NCBI RefSeq assembly: GCF_001613125.1
Contig: NZ_BDBT01000039.1
Coordinates: forward strand, 1-37,629
Direction of reading: 5' to 3'
Length of the DNA: 37,629 nucleotides
From: Nocardia shimofusensis NBRC 100134
GTDB lineage: Bacteria > Actinomycetota > Actinomycetes > Mycobacteriales > Mycobacteriaceae
Notes under the pieces: model-generated
Databases searched by the model: none
The model's input: only the letters and a program-made list of their open reading frames with translations
What the model was told of the DNA's origin: nothing
Program-made: the position numbers and the translations under genes
Shown here: piece by piece, positions 22,373 through 29,754 of the stretch
How positions within the stretch are numbered: the stretch's first letter is position 1
Layout of the letters: each line of letters starts with the position of its first letter

Positions 22373-23746
22373 GTGAAACGCACCGTGCCCATAGCGGGCC
22401 TGGTGTTCGCGGCCGCCCTCGCGCTGAGCGCGTGCGGCGGCCTCGGCCCGACCACCACCGACGAAGGCGCCGAGGCGGCCAGGATTCCCGAGCTCGCCCC
22501 GGATCAGAAGGTGTCGATCGTCTTCGAGTCCTACAACTACGGACTCGCCGGCGCGTGGACCGACACCTTCGACAAGCTGCTCGGGCAATTCCGCGCCGAG
22601 CACCCGAACATCACGGTGACAGCGCAGAAGCCGCAGGGCAACAGCCCCAACCCGGCCACGGACACCATTTCCAGCATCCAGAACCAGATGGTCGCGGGCA
22701 CCCCGCCCGACGTCGCGCAGCTCGGCTTCAGCGACCTCGACTTCACCATCAACCAGCTCGGCGCCAAGCCGCTGGACACGCTGGTCGGCGCCGACGAGGT
22801 GCAGGCCAACTTCGACGGCGAGAAGCATCCCTACGCTGAGCGCGCGCAGACCCTCGCCGACTGGGACGGCCACACCTACGGTGTGCCGTTCGTGTTCTCC
22901 ACCCCGGTGCTCTATTACAACGCCTCGCTGTTCACCCAGGCCGGTCTCGACCCGGCCGCACCGCCGGCCACCTGGGATCAGGTCGCGCAGGCGGCGGCGT
23001 CGATCACCGAACGCACCGGCAAGGGCGGTGTCTACATCGACTGCCTGACCAAGACCGCCAAGGACTGGTGCTTCCAGTCGTTGGTGCGCTCCAACGGCGG
23101 ACGCGTGATCTCCGAGGATCGCAACACCCTCACCTACGCCGAGCCGGCGGCCGTCGAGGTCGCCGCGATGGGGCAGCGCCTGGTGGAGTCGGGGTCGATG
23201 CCGCGCTTCAACCAGAAGCAGGGCTACGAGGCCTTCTCCCGGGGCGAGATCGGCATGATCCTCGAAACCAGCGCTATCCAAGGCACTTTCGTCACCGGGG
23301 CGAAGGACAAGTGGGACCTGCGGGCCGCGCCGATGCCCAGCTTCGCGGGCAAGCCGACGGTGCCGACCAACTCCGGCGCCTCCCTCTACATTCTGTCCAA
23401 CGACCCGGCCAAGCAGCGCGCGGCCTGGGAGTTGATCACCTTCCTCACCAGCGAGAGCGCCTACACCACGATCTCGCAGGGCATCGGCTATCTGCCGCTG
23501 CGCACCGGGCTCATGGACGACCCGGCGGGTCTGCAGGAGTGGGCCGACCGTAACCCGTTGCTGCAGCCCAATGTCGCCCAGCTGGCGACGATGGAGCCCT
23601 GGATCTCCATGCCCGGCAACAACTATCTGCAGATCCGCGACGGCATGATGGACGCCGTCGAAGCCGTCGTGTTCCAGGGCAAGGACCCCGCCTCGACCCT
23701 GGCGGCGGCGCGCGATCAGGGCGCCCAGCTGATGCCGCCGCAGTAA
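22373..23746 (+). CDS. Extracellular solute-binding lipoprotein (family 1, UgpB-like)
   Basis: A 457-residue binding protein tethered to the membrane: MKRTVPIAGLVFAAALALSAC with lipid-bearing Cys21. The mature domain has the family 1 pattern, including PNITVTAQKPQG, PPDVAQLGFSDLDF, GHTYGVPFVFSTPVLYYNASLFTQAGLDP and AWELITFLTSESAYTTISQGIGYLPLRT. GTG 22373 follows GAGGAG by 6 bases. The ligand is unknown; the embedded phosphodiesterase points to a glycerophosphodiester or sugar phosphate. A strong hairpin follows the gene. Confidence 0.93.
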   Translation: MKRTVPIAGLVFAAALALSACGGLGPTTTDEGAEAARIPELAPDQKVSIVFESYNYGLAGAWTDTFDKLLGQFRAEHPNITVTAQKPQGNSPNPATDTISSIQNQMVAGTPPDVAQLGFSDLDFTINQLGAKPLDTLVGADEVQANFDGEKHPYAERAQTLADWDGHTYGVPFVFSTPVLYYNASLFTQAGLDPAAPPATWDQVAQAAASITERTGKGGVYIDCLTKTAKDWCFQSLVRSNGGRVISEDRNTLTYAEPAAVEVAAMGQRLVESGSMPRFNQKQGYEAFSRGEIGMILETSAIQGTFVTGAKDKWDLRAAPMPSFAGKPTVPTNSGASLYILSNDPAKQRAAWELITFLTSESAYTTISQGIGYLPLRTGLMDDPAGLQEWADRNPLLQPNVAQLATMEPWISMPGNNYLQIRDGMMDAVEAVVFQGKDPASTLAAARDQGAQLMPPQ

Positions 23747-23775
23747 TACCTCCTTCCACCACCGACCACCGACCC

Positions 23776-23807
23776 GGCCGCGCGTCCCTGCATGGGGGCG
23801 CGCGGCC
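23776..23807 (+). terminator. Intra-operon hairpin after the binding-protein gene
   Basis: GGCCGCGCG (23776-23784) pairs perfectly with CGCGCGGCC (23799-23807), and CCC/GGG can extend the stem inward. It sits between the binding-protein stop (23746) and the next ribosome site (GAGGGGG, about 6 bases before ATG 23824), with no U-tract. Such hairpins often raise the level of the binding protein over the downstream membrane components by partial termination or mRNA protection. Confidence 0.6.
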
Positions 23808-23823
23808 TCCCGAGGGGGAATCC

Positions 23824-24684
23824 ATGCCCGAGGTGACCATCGTCCAGCTCACCGACACCCACATCCGGCCCGCAGGCGAACAACGCCTGCACGGCGTCGT
23901 CGACACCTACGCCAACCTCACGCACGTGCTCCAGCAGCTGCGAGCCTCGCACCGCTCGATCGACGCGATCGTGTTGTCCGGCGACCTGGCCGACAACGGC
24001 GCGCCCGAGGCCTATCGCAGGCTGCGCGACGCGGTGGAGCCGGTGGCCGAGGAGCTGGGCGCGCGCCTGATCTACGTGATGGGCAATCACGACGAGCGCG
24101 TCGCGTTCGGCACCGAACTGCTGCGCTCGGACGCGGCGCTGTCGGACCCCGACGTCACCCATGATCAGGTCGTGGACGTCGCCGGCCTGCGAATCATCGC
24201 GCTGGACAGCACCATCGAGCACCAGCACGACGGCGTGCTTCGCCCCGCTCAACTGGATTGGCTGGCCGATCAACTGCGCGTGCCCGCCCCGCGCGGCAGC
24301 CTGCTGGCGCTGCATCATCCGCCGATCCCGTCGCCGCTGCCCGCCACCGAATACCTGCGGCTGCGCACCCCCGAGCAGCTCGCCGAGGTGTTGCGCGGCT
24401 CGGACGTGCGAATGGTCATCTGCGGTCACAATCACCTCACCGCCACGGCCGCGCTGGCGGGCATCCCGGTGTGGATCGGGCCCGCGGTGGCCTACCGGCT
24501 GGACCCGCTGGCGCCCGTGGGCAGGCAGCGCGGATTCGCCGGATTCGGTTTCAGCCGCATCGATCTGCTCGGCGACTCGCTGGTCGCCACCGCCGTGGAA
24601 GCGACACCGGCCGGCACCGTCTACGACCGCCCCGAGCAGGACGTGCTCGACCAGCTCGCGGCGCTGGCCGCTGAGGCGAGGTAG
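23824..24684 (+). CDS. Metallophosphoesterase (GpdQ/CpdA-like phosphodiesterase)
   Basis: A 286-residue calcineurin-like phosphoesterase. All five metal-binding blocks are present: LTDTH (Asp11, His13), GDLADNG, MGNHDER, LHHPPIPSP and GHNHLT. The group includes the GpdQ glycerophosphodiesterase and CpdA cAMP phosphodiesterase. It has no signal peptide, so it acts inside. The gene lies between the binding-protein and permease genes, only 3 bp before the first permease, which argues that it hydrolyses the imported ligand. E. coli's ugp operon uses an unrelated TIM-barrel enzyme (UgpQ) for that task. cAMP is the main alternative substrate. Confidence 0.9.
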   Translation: MPEVTIVQLTDTHIRPAGEQRLHGVVDTYANLTHVLQQLRASHRSIDAIVLSGDLADNGAPEAYRRLRDAVEPVAEELGARLIYVMGNHDERVAFGTELLRSDAALSDPDVTHDQVVDVAGLRIIALDSTIEHQHDGVLRPAQLDWLADQLRVPAPRGSLLALHHPPIPSPLPATEYLRLRTPEQLAEVLRGSDVRMVICGHNHLTATAALAGIPVWIGPAVAYRLDPLAPVGRQRGFAGFGFSRIDLLGDSLVATAVEATPAGTVYDRPEQDVLDQLAALAAEAR

Positions 24685-24687
24685 TCG

Positions 24688-25635
24688 ATGTTCGTCCTCG
24701 ACGCGCCCGCGCCGGTCACGGCCGACCCCGTGTCGGCCCAGACGCCCCGCCCCGCCAGGTTTCGCCGGGCGGGGCGCGGTGTCGTGCCGTACCTGTACCT
24801 GGCGCCCGCGCTGCTGCTACTGGTCGTCTGGACCTACAAGCCGCTGATCCAGGCCTTCGAGCTGTCCACCTACTCGTGGAATCTGCTGCCCACCTCGCCG
24901 ATGCGCCCGGTCGGCACCGGCAACTACGAACGGCTGCTGGGGCTTCCGGCGTTCTGGGACTCCCTCGGCCGCACCGGCGTGCTGATCCTGGGCATGCTGC
25001 CGTTCACCGTGCTCGCGCCGCTGGTGATCGCGCTGGCCAGCCGCCGGGTGCGCGGACGTGCCCGGACCCTGTACCACGCCTTCATCTTCGCGCCGTTCCT
25101 GGTGGCCCCGGTCGCCGCGGCCGCGGTGTGGCGGTGGCTGCTGCATCCCGGCGGCGGTGTCGTCGGCCAGGTGCTCGGCAGCGACCGCAACTGGGTCTAC
25201 GACGCAGGCACCGCGCACGCGGTGATCATCGCCATCACCGGCTGGCAGCTGCTCGGCTTCGCGGTGCTGGTGATGTGGGCCGGTCTCGCGGGCATCAGCA
25301 CCGACTACGAGGAGGCGGCCCGGGTCGACGGCGCGAGCCCGCGCCAGATCCTGCGCTGGATCACGCTGCCGATGCTCTCACCGACCCTGATGTTCCTGGT
25401 GCTGACGACGGTGCTGCTGAGCCCCACGCTGACCTTCCCGCTCATCGACTCGATGACCCAGGGCGGGCCCTCGCAGGCCACCACCAACATCTACTACCTG
25501 TTGTGGGACTACGCCTTCCACAGCTTCGACGCCGGACTGTCCGCCGCGGCCGGGGTACTGCTGTTCGCCGGATTCGGCGTGATCGCCGGAATTCTGGTCT
25601 GGATCTCGGAAAAGGTTTCCTTCCATGACAATTGA
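24688..25635 (+). CDS. ABC importer permease, UgpA/MalF type
   Basis: A 315-residue inner-membrane permease with six predicted helices: VVPYLYLAPALLLLVVWTYK, TGVLILGMLPFTVLAPLVIALA, LYHAFIFAPFLVAPVAAAAVW, AVIIAITGWQLLGFAVLVMWAG, LMFLVLTTVLLSPTLTF and VLLFAGFGVIAGILVWI. The ATPase-contact EAA loop is EEAARVDGASPRQILRWITLPML. A Pro/Arg-rich N-terminal stretch of about 30 residues precedes helix 1. It overlaps the next permease gene by 11 bp. Confidence 0.94.
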   Translation: MFVLDAPAPVTADPVSAQTPRPARFRRAGRGVVPYLYLAPALLLLVVWTYKPLIQAFELSTYSWNLLPTSPMRPVGTGNYERLLGLPAFWDSLGRTGVLILGMLPFTVLAPLVIALASRRVRGRARTLYHAFIFAPFLVAPVAAAAVWRWLLHPGGGVVGQVLGSDRNWVYDAGTAHAVIIAITGWQLLGFAVLVMWAGLAGISTDYEEAARVDGASPRQILRWITLPMLSPTLMFLVLTTVLLSPTLTFPLIDSMTQGGPSQATTNIYYLLWDYAFHSFDAGLSAAAGVLLFAGFGVIAGILVWISEKVSFHDN

Positions 25636-26467
25636 CGCCCCTGCCCGCATCGGCGGCCTCGCCGATCGGCTGCGCGGTGCGGGCAGCCATCTGCTGCTCG
25701 CCGCCACCGCTCTCATGGCGGCCTTCCCGATCTACTGGCTGTTCGCGACCTCGCTGCGCCGCCCCGAGGACGTCACCTCCCTGTCCCCCGTGCCGTGGCC
25801 GCTGTCGATCGGCAACTACACCGACGCCGCCGACAAGGTCGACGTACTCGGCTTGATCGGCAACACCTTCTTCGTCGCGACCTTCTCCGCGGCCGGGCAG
25901 TTGCTCGTCGCGCTGCTGGCCTCCTACGCCTTCGTCATGTACACCTTCCCCTTCCAGAAGGTGCTCTACCTGGCGTTCGTCGGCGTCTGGCTGGTGCCGT
26001 TCCAGGTGACGATGCTGCCGAACTACGTGCTGCTCACCCAGCTCGGCCTCATCAACACCCTGATCGGCACCGCACTGCCCACCCTGTGCTCGGCGCTGGC
26101 GGTGCTGCTGTTGCGCCAGCACATGGCGAGCTTCCCCAAGGAACTGGTCGCCGCCGCGCAGATCGACGGCCGCTCCTCCTGGTCGATCCTGTGGACGGTG
26201 GTGGTGCCGAACCTGCGCCCGGCGCTGGCGGCGCTCGGCATTCTGCTGTTCATCAACGCGTGGAACGAATACTTCTGGCCCGCGGTGGTGTTGCGCCAGT
26301 CCAACAGCGTGCTGCAACTGGGGCTGCGCAGTTTCATGGGCACCGACGGCGACCAGTGGGGGCCGATCATGGCGCTGGCCGGGCTGGCCTGCCTGCCCGT
26401 GCTGGTGATGTACCTGCTGCTGCAACGCCACATCGTGAACGCGTTCGTGCGGTCGGGGTTGAAGTAG
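25625..26467 (+). CDS. ABC importer permease, UgpE/MalG type
   Basis: A 280-residue partner permease with six helices and the EAA loop ELVAAAQIDGRSSWSILWTVVVPNLRPAL (about residues 175-203). FPIYWLFATSLRRPEDV and NAWNEYFWPAVV are typical of the CUT1 MalG/UgpE group. Start ATG 25625 lies inside the end of the preceding permease gene, indicating translational coupling. It is the last gene of the long rightward operon and converges with the TetR gene 24 bp on. Confidence 0.94.
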   Translation: MTIDAPARIGGLADRLRGAGSHLLLAATALMAAFPIYWLFATSLRRPEDVTSLSPVPWPLSIGNYTDAADKVDVLGLIGNTFFVATFSAAGQLLVALLASYAFVMYTFPFQKVLYLAFVGVWLVPFQVTMLPNYVLLTQLGLINTLIGTALPTLCSALAVLLLRQHMASFPKELVAAAQIDGRSSWSILWTVVVPNLRPALAALGILLFINAWNEYFWPAVVLRQSNSVLQLGLRSFMGTDGDQWGPIMALAGLACLPVLVMYLLLQRHIVNAFVRSGLK

Positions 26468-26491
26468 TCGCGCGAACTCCCGGATGCGCGC

Positions 26492-27229
26492 CTACGCTGT
26501 CGGCGGCAGGCAGGCGGCGATGCCGTCGAGCACATGGGCGAGTCCGTACCGGAAGCGCTCCTCGGGCGGCAGATGGGGAACTCGCGCCTGCCGGATCGTG
26601 CGGCTGAACATGGGGTACTGCCCCGAGGCGACGACCTGCGCGACGTACGGCCCCACATAGCGACTCATCCATTCGGCCATGTCCATCCCGGTCCGCCTGG
26701 CCTGTTCCTGCCAGCCGATCTCCCGGTGGACGGCGCTGTGGGTGTAGTCGCCGAGCATCCCGACCAGACTGGCGATTTCGTCGATGTCGAGTCCGAAGCC
26801 GTCGAGCGCGGACATGGCGAACTCCTGCACACGCAGCGAGTTCGGGCCCAAGGTCGGACGCCTGTTGGCCAAGGCGATCTGCCAGGGGTGGCGCAGCCCC
26901 ACCTCGCGGGTCCGCTCGGCGGCCAGCGACAAGTCCTGGCGCCAGTCCCCACTCGGTCCCGCGGGCAGGTCGATCTCGCCCAGCACGGCATCGATCATGA
27001 GATCGACCATGTCGTCTCTGCTGCCGACGTATCGATACAGCGACATCGCCCCGGTGCCGAGTTCCGTGGCGATCCGCCGCATGGTCACGGCCTTCATGCC
27101 CTCCGCGTCGGCGACCCGGATCGCCGCCCGCGTGATCTGCGCCCGGCTGAAACCGGGCCGCCGCCCGGGGCCCGAGCGTTCGGTCGCCTCCGGGCGCATC
27201 CAGATCGTCGTGTCGTCCTGGCTCGACAT
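26492..27229 (-). CDS. TetR/AcrR-family transcriptional regulator
   Basis: A 245-residue regulator. The HTH is FSRAQITRAAIRVADAEGMKAVTMRRIATELGTGAMSLYRYVGSRDDMVDLMIDAVLGE, and the C-terminal domain (PWQIALANRRPTLGPNSLRVQEFAMSALDGFGLDIDEIASLVGMLGDYTHSAVHREIGWQ) resembles the TetR_C group common in drug- and antibiotic-responsive repressors. ATG 27229 has GAGGAGG close upstream. The effector is unknown. It is divergent from the NTF2-like gene, with a symmetric operator covering both promoters, so it probably represses that gene and itself. Confidence 0.92.
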   Translation of the reverse strand: MSSQDDTTIWMRPEATERSGPGRRPGFSRAQITRAAIRVADAEGMKAVTMRRIATELGTGAMSLYRYVGSRDDMVDLMIDAVLGEIDLPAGPSGDWRQDLSLAAERTREVGLRHPWQIALANRRPTLGPNSLRVQEFAMSALDGFGLDIDEIASLVGMLGDYTHSAVHREIGWQEQARRTGMDMAEWMSRYVGPYVAQVVASGQYPMFSRTIRQARVPHLPPEERFRYGLAHVLDGIAACLPPTA

Positions 27230-27247
27230 GAACCTCCTCGTTCTCGC

Positions 27248-27292
27248 GTACATCGTACTTGAATTGGAATCTCCATTTCGAGTACGCTGTAC
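27248..27292. promoter_or_regulatory. Mirror-symmetric divergent promoter/operator
   Basis: Arms GTACATCGTACTTGAA (27248-27263) and TTCGAGTACGCTGTAC (27277-27292) are inverted repeats matching at 14 of 16 positions around a 13-bp AT-rich centre. Rightward, TTGAAT (27259-27264) and TACGCT (27283-27288) form -35/-10 with an 18-bp spacer. Leftward, CTCGAA and TACGAT occupy the mirrored positions. One bound TetR dimer pair would shut both promoters. Confidence 0.75.
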
Positions 27293-27325
27293 TCGATCAA
27301 TTCGCCGCCGACGAGGGGCCAGCAG

Positions 27326-27730
27326 ATGAATGTCCGACCGATACTGGGCGACGCCGAGCGCGGCGCCGGAGCCCACCGGGTGGCGACCGAGTTCGCCGCG
27401 GGATTGGCGCGCGCGGGCGCGGCAGGCGACGCCGACGGGTACGACTCCGCCTTCGCCGCGGATGTGTTGTGGGGCAGCCCCTTCGGGGCCACGGTGACCG
27501 GATACGACGAGCTGAACGCGATCCATCACCGTCTGATGGCGGCCGGCGTCGCCCCGCCGTCACGGTTCGACGTGGTCGCCGCCCTCGCTCCCGCACCCGG
27601 TGTGGTGGTGGCCCAGATCCGCAGGCAGGCCACCGATCCCGACGGCTTCTCGGAGCTGGCGATGTATGTGCTGGTCGAGCGCGAGGGTCGGTGGTGGCTG
27701 GCGGCAGCGCAGAACACCCCCGTCGGCTGA
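27326..27730 (+). CDS. NTF2-like/SnoaL-like protein (SgcJ/EcaC-type, DUF4440-like)
   Basis: A 134-residue single NTF2-fold (cone-shaped alpha+beta) protein: long N-terminal helix (AHRVATEFAAGLARAGAAGDADGYDSAFAADVLWGSPFGATVTGYDELNAIHHRL), then curved strands ending REGRWWLAAAQNTPV. Such proteins act as small-molecule-modifying or binding enzymes, often near TetR repressors, and the reaction here is not predictable. ATG 27326 has weak AGCAG upstream, with a leader of about 30 bases from the predicted promoter. It is likely controlled by the divergent TetR protein. Confidence 0.82.
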   Translation: MNVRPILGDAERGAGAHRVATEFAAGLARAGAAGDADGYDSAFAADVLWGSPFGATVTGYDELNAIHHRLMAAGVAPPSRFDVVAALAPAPGVVVAQIRRQATDPDGFSELAMYVLVEREGRWWLAAAQNTPVG

Positions 27731-27783
27731 CCACGGTGTTCGTCCTGACCCCGCGCGGGTCGCGAACCGGCGAGTAGCCATGG

Positions 27784-27818
27784 TCGGGCGCGGACGCGAT
27801 TCCCACGTCCGCGCCCGA
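27784..27818. terminator. Bidirectional intrinsic-type hairpin
   Basis: A perfect 13-bp stem, TCGGGCGCGGACG (27784-27796) with CGTCCGCGCCCGA (27806-27818), encloses a 9-base loop. It lies between the converging NTF2-like gene (stop 27730) and accC (stop 27830). It has no U-tract, as is usual in high-GC actinobacteria. Confidence 0.85.
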
Positions 27819-27829
27819 GCTATCCGGCG

Positions 27830-29209
27830 TCAGGCGGAAGCCCGGACGCCCGCCGTGAATTCGCCGACCAAGGCCGTGTCGTGTTCGGCCGCTCGGAAAC
27901 GGGGATGGTCGAGGATGTCGTGCAGGAACTCCGCGGTGGTGGCGATACCGCGGCCGGTGATCCGGGTTTCGGCCAGGGCCCGGCGCATCCGGGCGATGGC
28001 GGCCGGTCGGTCCGGCGCCCACACGACCACTTTCGCCAGCAGCGAGTCGTAGTGCGGCGGGATGCTGTAGCCGGGGCCGACGTGGGTGTCGACGCGGACG
28101 AACGGGCCGCCGGGGAGCACGCAGTCGACGAGTGTGCCCGGGGCGGGGGCGAATTCGCGGTCGGGGTCTTCGGCGTTGATACGACATTCGATGGCGACGC
28201 CGCGCGGGGTGAGCTGGTCGGGGGTCAGCGACAGGGGCTCGCCCGCGGCGATGCGCAGCTGTTCGGCGACCAGATCGGTGCCGGTGACCATTTCGGTGAC
28301 CGGGTGCTCGACCTGGAGGCGGCAGTTGACCTCCATGAAGTAGAACTCGCCGGCGGCCGGGTCGAACAGGAACTCGAAGGTGCCCGCGCCGACGTAGCCT
28401 ACGGCGCGGGCACCCTGGACGGCGGCCTCGCCGATCCGGGCGGCCAGTTCCGGGGACAGGCCGGGGGCGGGCGATTCCTCCACCAGCTTCTGATGCCTGC
28501 GCTGCAAGGAGCAGTCACGGGCGCCGAGGTGGACGACCGTGCCGTGCGTGTCGGCGAGAATCTGGACCTCGACGTGGCGGGCCGAGTCCAGGTAGCGCTC
28601 CACATAGAGCCTGCCGTCGCCGAAGACCGCGGCGGCATTGGCCCTGGTCTCCTGCCAGGCGGCGGGGAAATCGGCGCTCGCGCGGACCACCCGCATACCG
28701 CGACCACCGCCGCCCGCGACGGCCTTGATGATGACGGGGTAGCCGATCTCGTCGGCCAGGGTATGCGCCGCGCCGACGGTCTCGATCGGGTCGCGGCTGC
28801 CGGGCAGCAGCGGCAGTCCGGCCGCCGACATCAGCGCCCGCGCGCTGGACTTGTCCCCGAGGTCGGCCAGCACAGCGGCGGGCGTGCCGACGAAGACCAG
28901 GCCCTCGGCCTCGCACACCTCGGCGAAATCGGGGTCCTCGGAGAGGAATCCGTAACCGGGGTGGATGGCGTCGGCGCCGGTCGCCTTGGCGGCTTCGATG
29001 ATCGACGGGGCATAGGAGTAGCTGCGTTTGGCCGGGCCGGGGCCGATGCGGAAGGCGCGGTCGGCCATGCGCGCGGCGGCGGAGTCCGCGTCGGCCGTCG
29101 AGTACACCGCCACCGTCCGCAAGCCGAGTTCGGCGCAGGTGCGGATCACCCGCACGGCGATCTCGCCGCGGTTGGCGACGAGCACCGTGCGGATCGGTCG
29201 CGGGTTCAC
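27830..29209 (-). CDS. accC: Biotin carboxylase subunit of acetyl-CoA carboxylase
   Basis: A 459-residue stand-alone biotin carboxylase that carboxylates biotin on BCCP with ATP and bicarbonate. Motifs: VLVANRGEIAVRVIRTCAELG, HPGYGFLSEDPDFAEVC, KAVAGGGGRGMR (ATP grasp), RDCSLQRRHQKLVEE, FEFLFDPAAGEFYFMEVNCRLQVEHPVTEMVTGTDLV and IECRINAEDPDREFAPAPG. Most actinobacterial ACC enzymes fuse this domain to BCCP; here it is separate, as in E. coli. GTG 29209 overlaps the BCCP stop as GTGA. It is the last gene of the Pfa/ACC operon. Confidence 0.95.
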   Translation of the reverse strand: MNPRPIRTVLVANRGEIAVRVIRTCAELGLRTVAVYSTADADSAAARMADRAFRIGPGPAKRSYSYAPSIIEAAKATGADAIHPGYGFLSEDPDFAEVCEAEGLVFVGTPAAVLADLGDKSSARALMSAAGLPLLPGSRDPIETVGAAHTLADEIGYPVIIKAVAGGGGRGMRVVRASADFPAAWQETRANAAAVFGDGRLYVERYLDSARHVEVQILADTHGTVVHLGARDCSLQRRHQKLVEESPAPGLSPELAARIGEAAVQGARAVGYVGAGTFEFLFDPAAGEFYFMEVNCRLQVEHPVTEMVTGTDLVAEQLRIAAGEPLSLTPDQLTPRGVAIECRINAEDPDREFAPAPGTLVDCVLPGGPFVRVDTHVGPGYSIPPHYDSLLAKVVVWAPDRPAAIARMRRALAETRITGRGIATTAEFLHDILDHPRFRAAEHDTALVGEFTAGVRASA

Positions 29210-29754
29210 GCGACCACCTCGAGCACCAGGAGCGCGGCCCCGTATTCGACGGCTTCCCCGTTCTCGACGAGGAATTCGGCTACCCGGCCCTCGCGGGTCG
29301 CGACGACCGGGATCATCAGTTTCATCGCCTCGACGATGCCGACCTGCTGCCCGACCCGCACCGGGTCGCCTTCGGTGACGAAGGGGTCGGCGCCGGGTTC
29401 CGGCGACCGGTAGAACACACCGACGGTCTCGGCGGCGAGGGTGAAGGTGTTGTCCGGCAACGGCTCCGGTGCGGGCTCTGTCGCCGGGGACGCCGGTTCG
29501 GGCGACACTCCCACGGGCGTCGGACGGGACGCTGTGCCTGCCGGCACCGACCGAGACGTTGCGGAGTCCGCGCCGACCGTCGCGTTGTCCCGGGTGATCT
29601 CCAGCATCAGCGGGCCGTTGGCCAGGGTCACCGAGTACGGCGCGGCTTCGGCCAGGATGGTCATGGCGTGCCGGGCCAGCACCGTGAGGGCGAGGTCGGC
29701 GTCGACGGGGTCCATCGCGCGGACGGAGCGGGGGTGGGTGAGGGACTGGGTCAT
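29206..29754 (-). CDS. accB: Biotin carboxyl carrier protein of acetyl-CoA carboxylase
   Basis: A 182-residue BCCP. The N-terminal segment (residues 15-57, ending SVTLANGPLMLEITRDN) resembles AccB, a Pro/Ala/Ser-rich flexible linker runs to about residue 100, and the biotinyl domain ends the protein with biotin attachment Lys145 in VEAMKLM. Both ends are translationally coupled: ATG 29754 overlaps the carboxyltransferase stop as ATGA and its own stop overlaps accC as GTGA. It needs BirA-dependent biotinylation, so its function depends on the biotin supply made by the bioB group elsewhere in the window. Confidence 0.95.
   Translation of the reverse strand: MTQSLTHPRSVRAMDPVDADLALTVLARHAMTILAEAAPYSVTLANGPLMLEITRDNATVGADSATSRSVPAGTASRPTPVGVSPEPASPATEPAPEPLPDNTFTLAAETVGVFYRSPEPGADPFVTEGDPVRVGQQVGIVEAMKLMIPVVATREGRVAEFLVENGEAVEYGAALLVLEVVA

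Noticed and set aside
26468..26491. Possible terminator between the last permease and the TetR gene
   Set aside because: Only a weak 8-of-10 complementarity is visible, and it extends into the TetR coding end.
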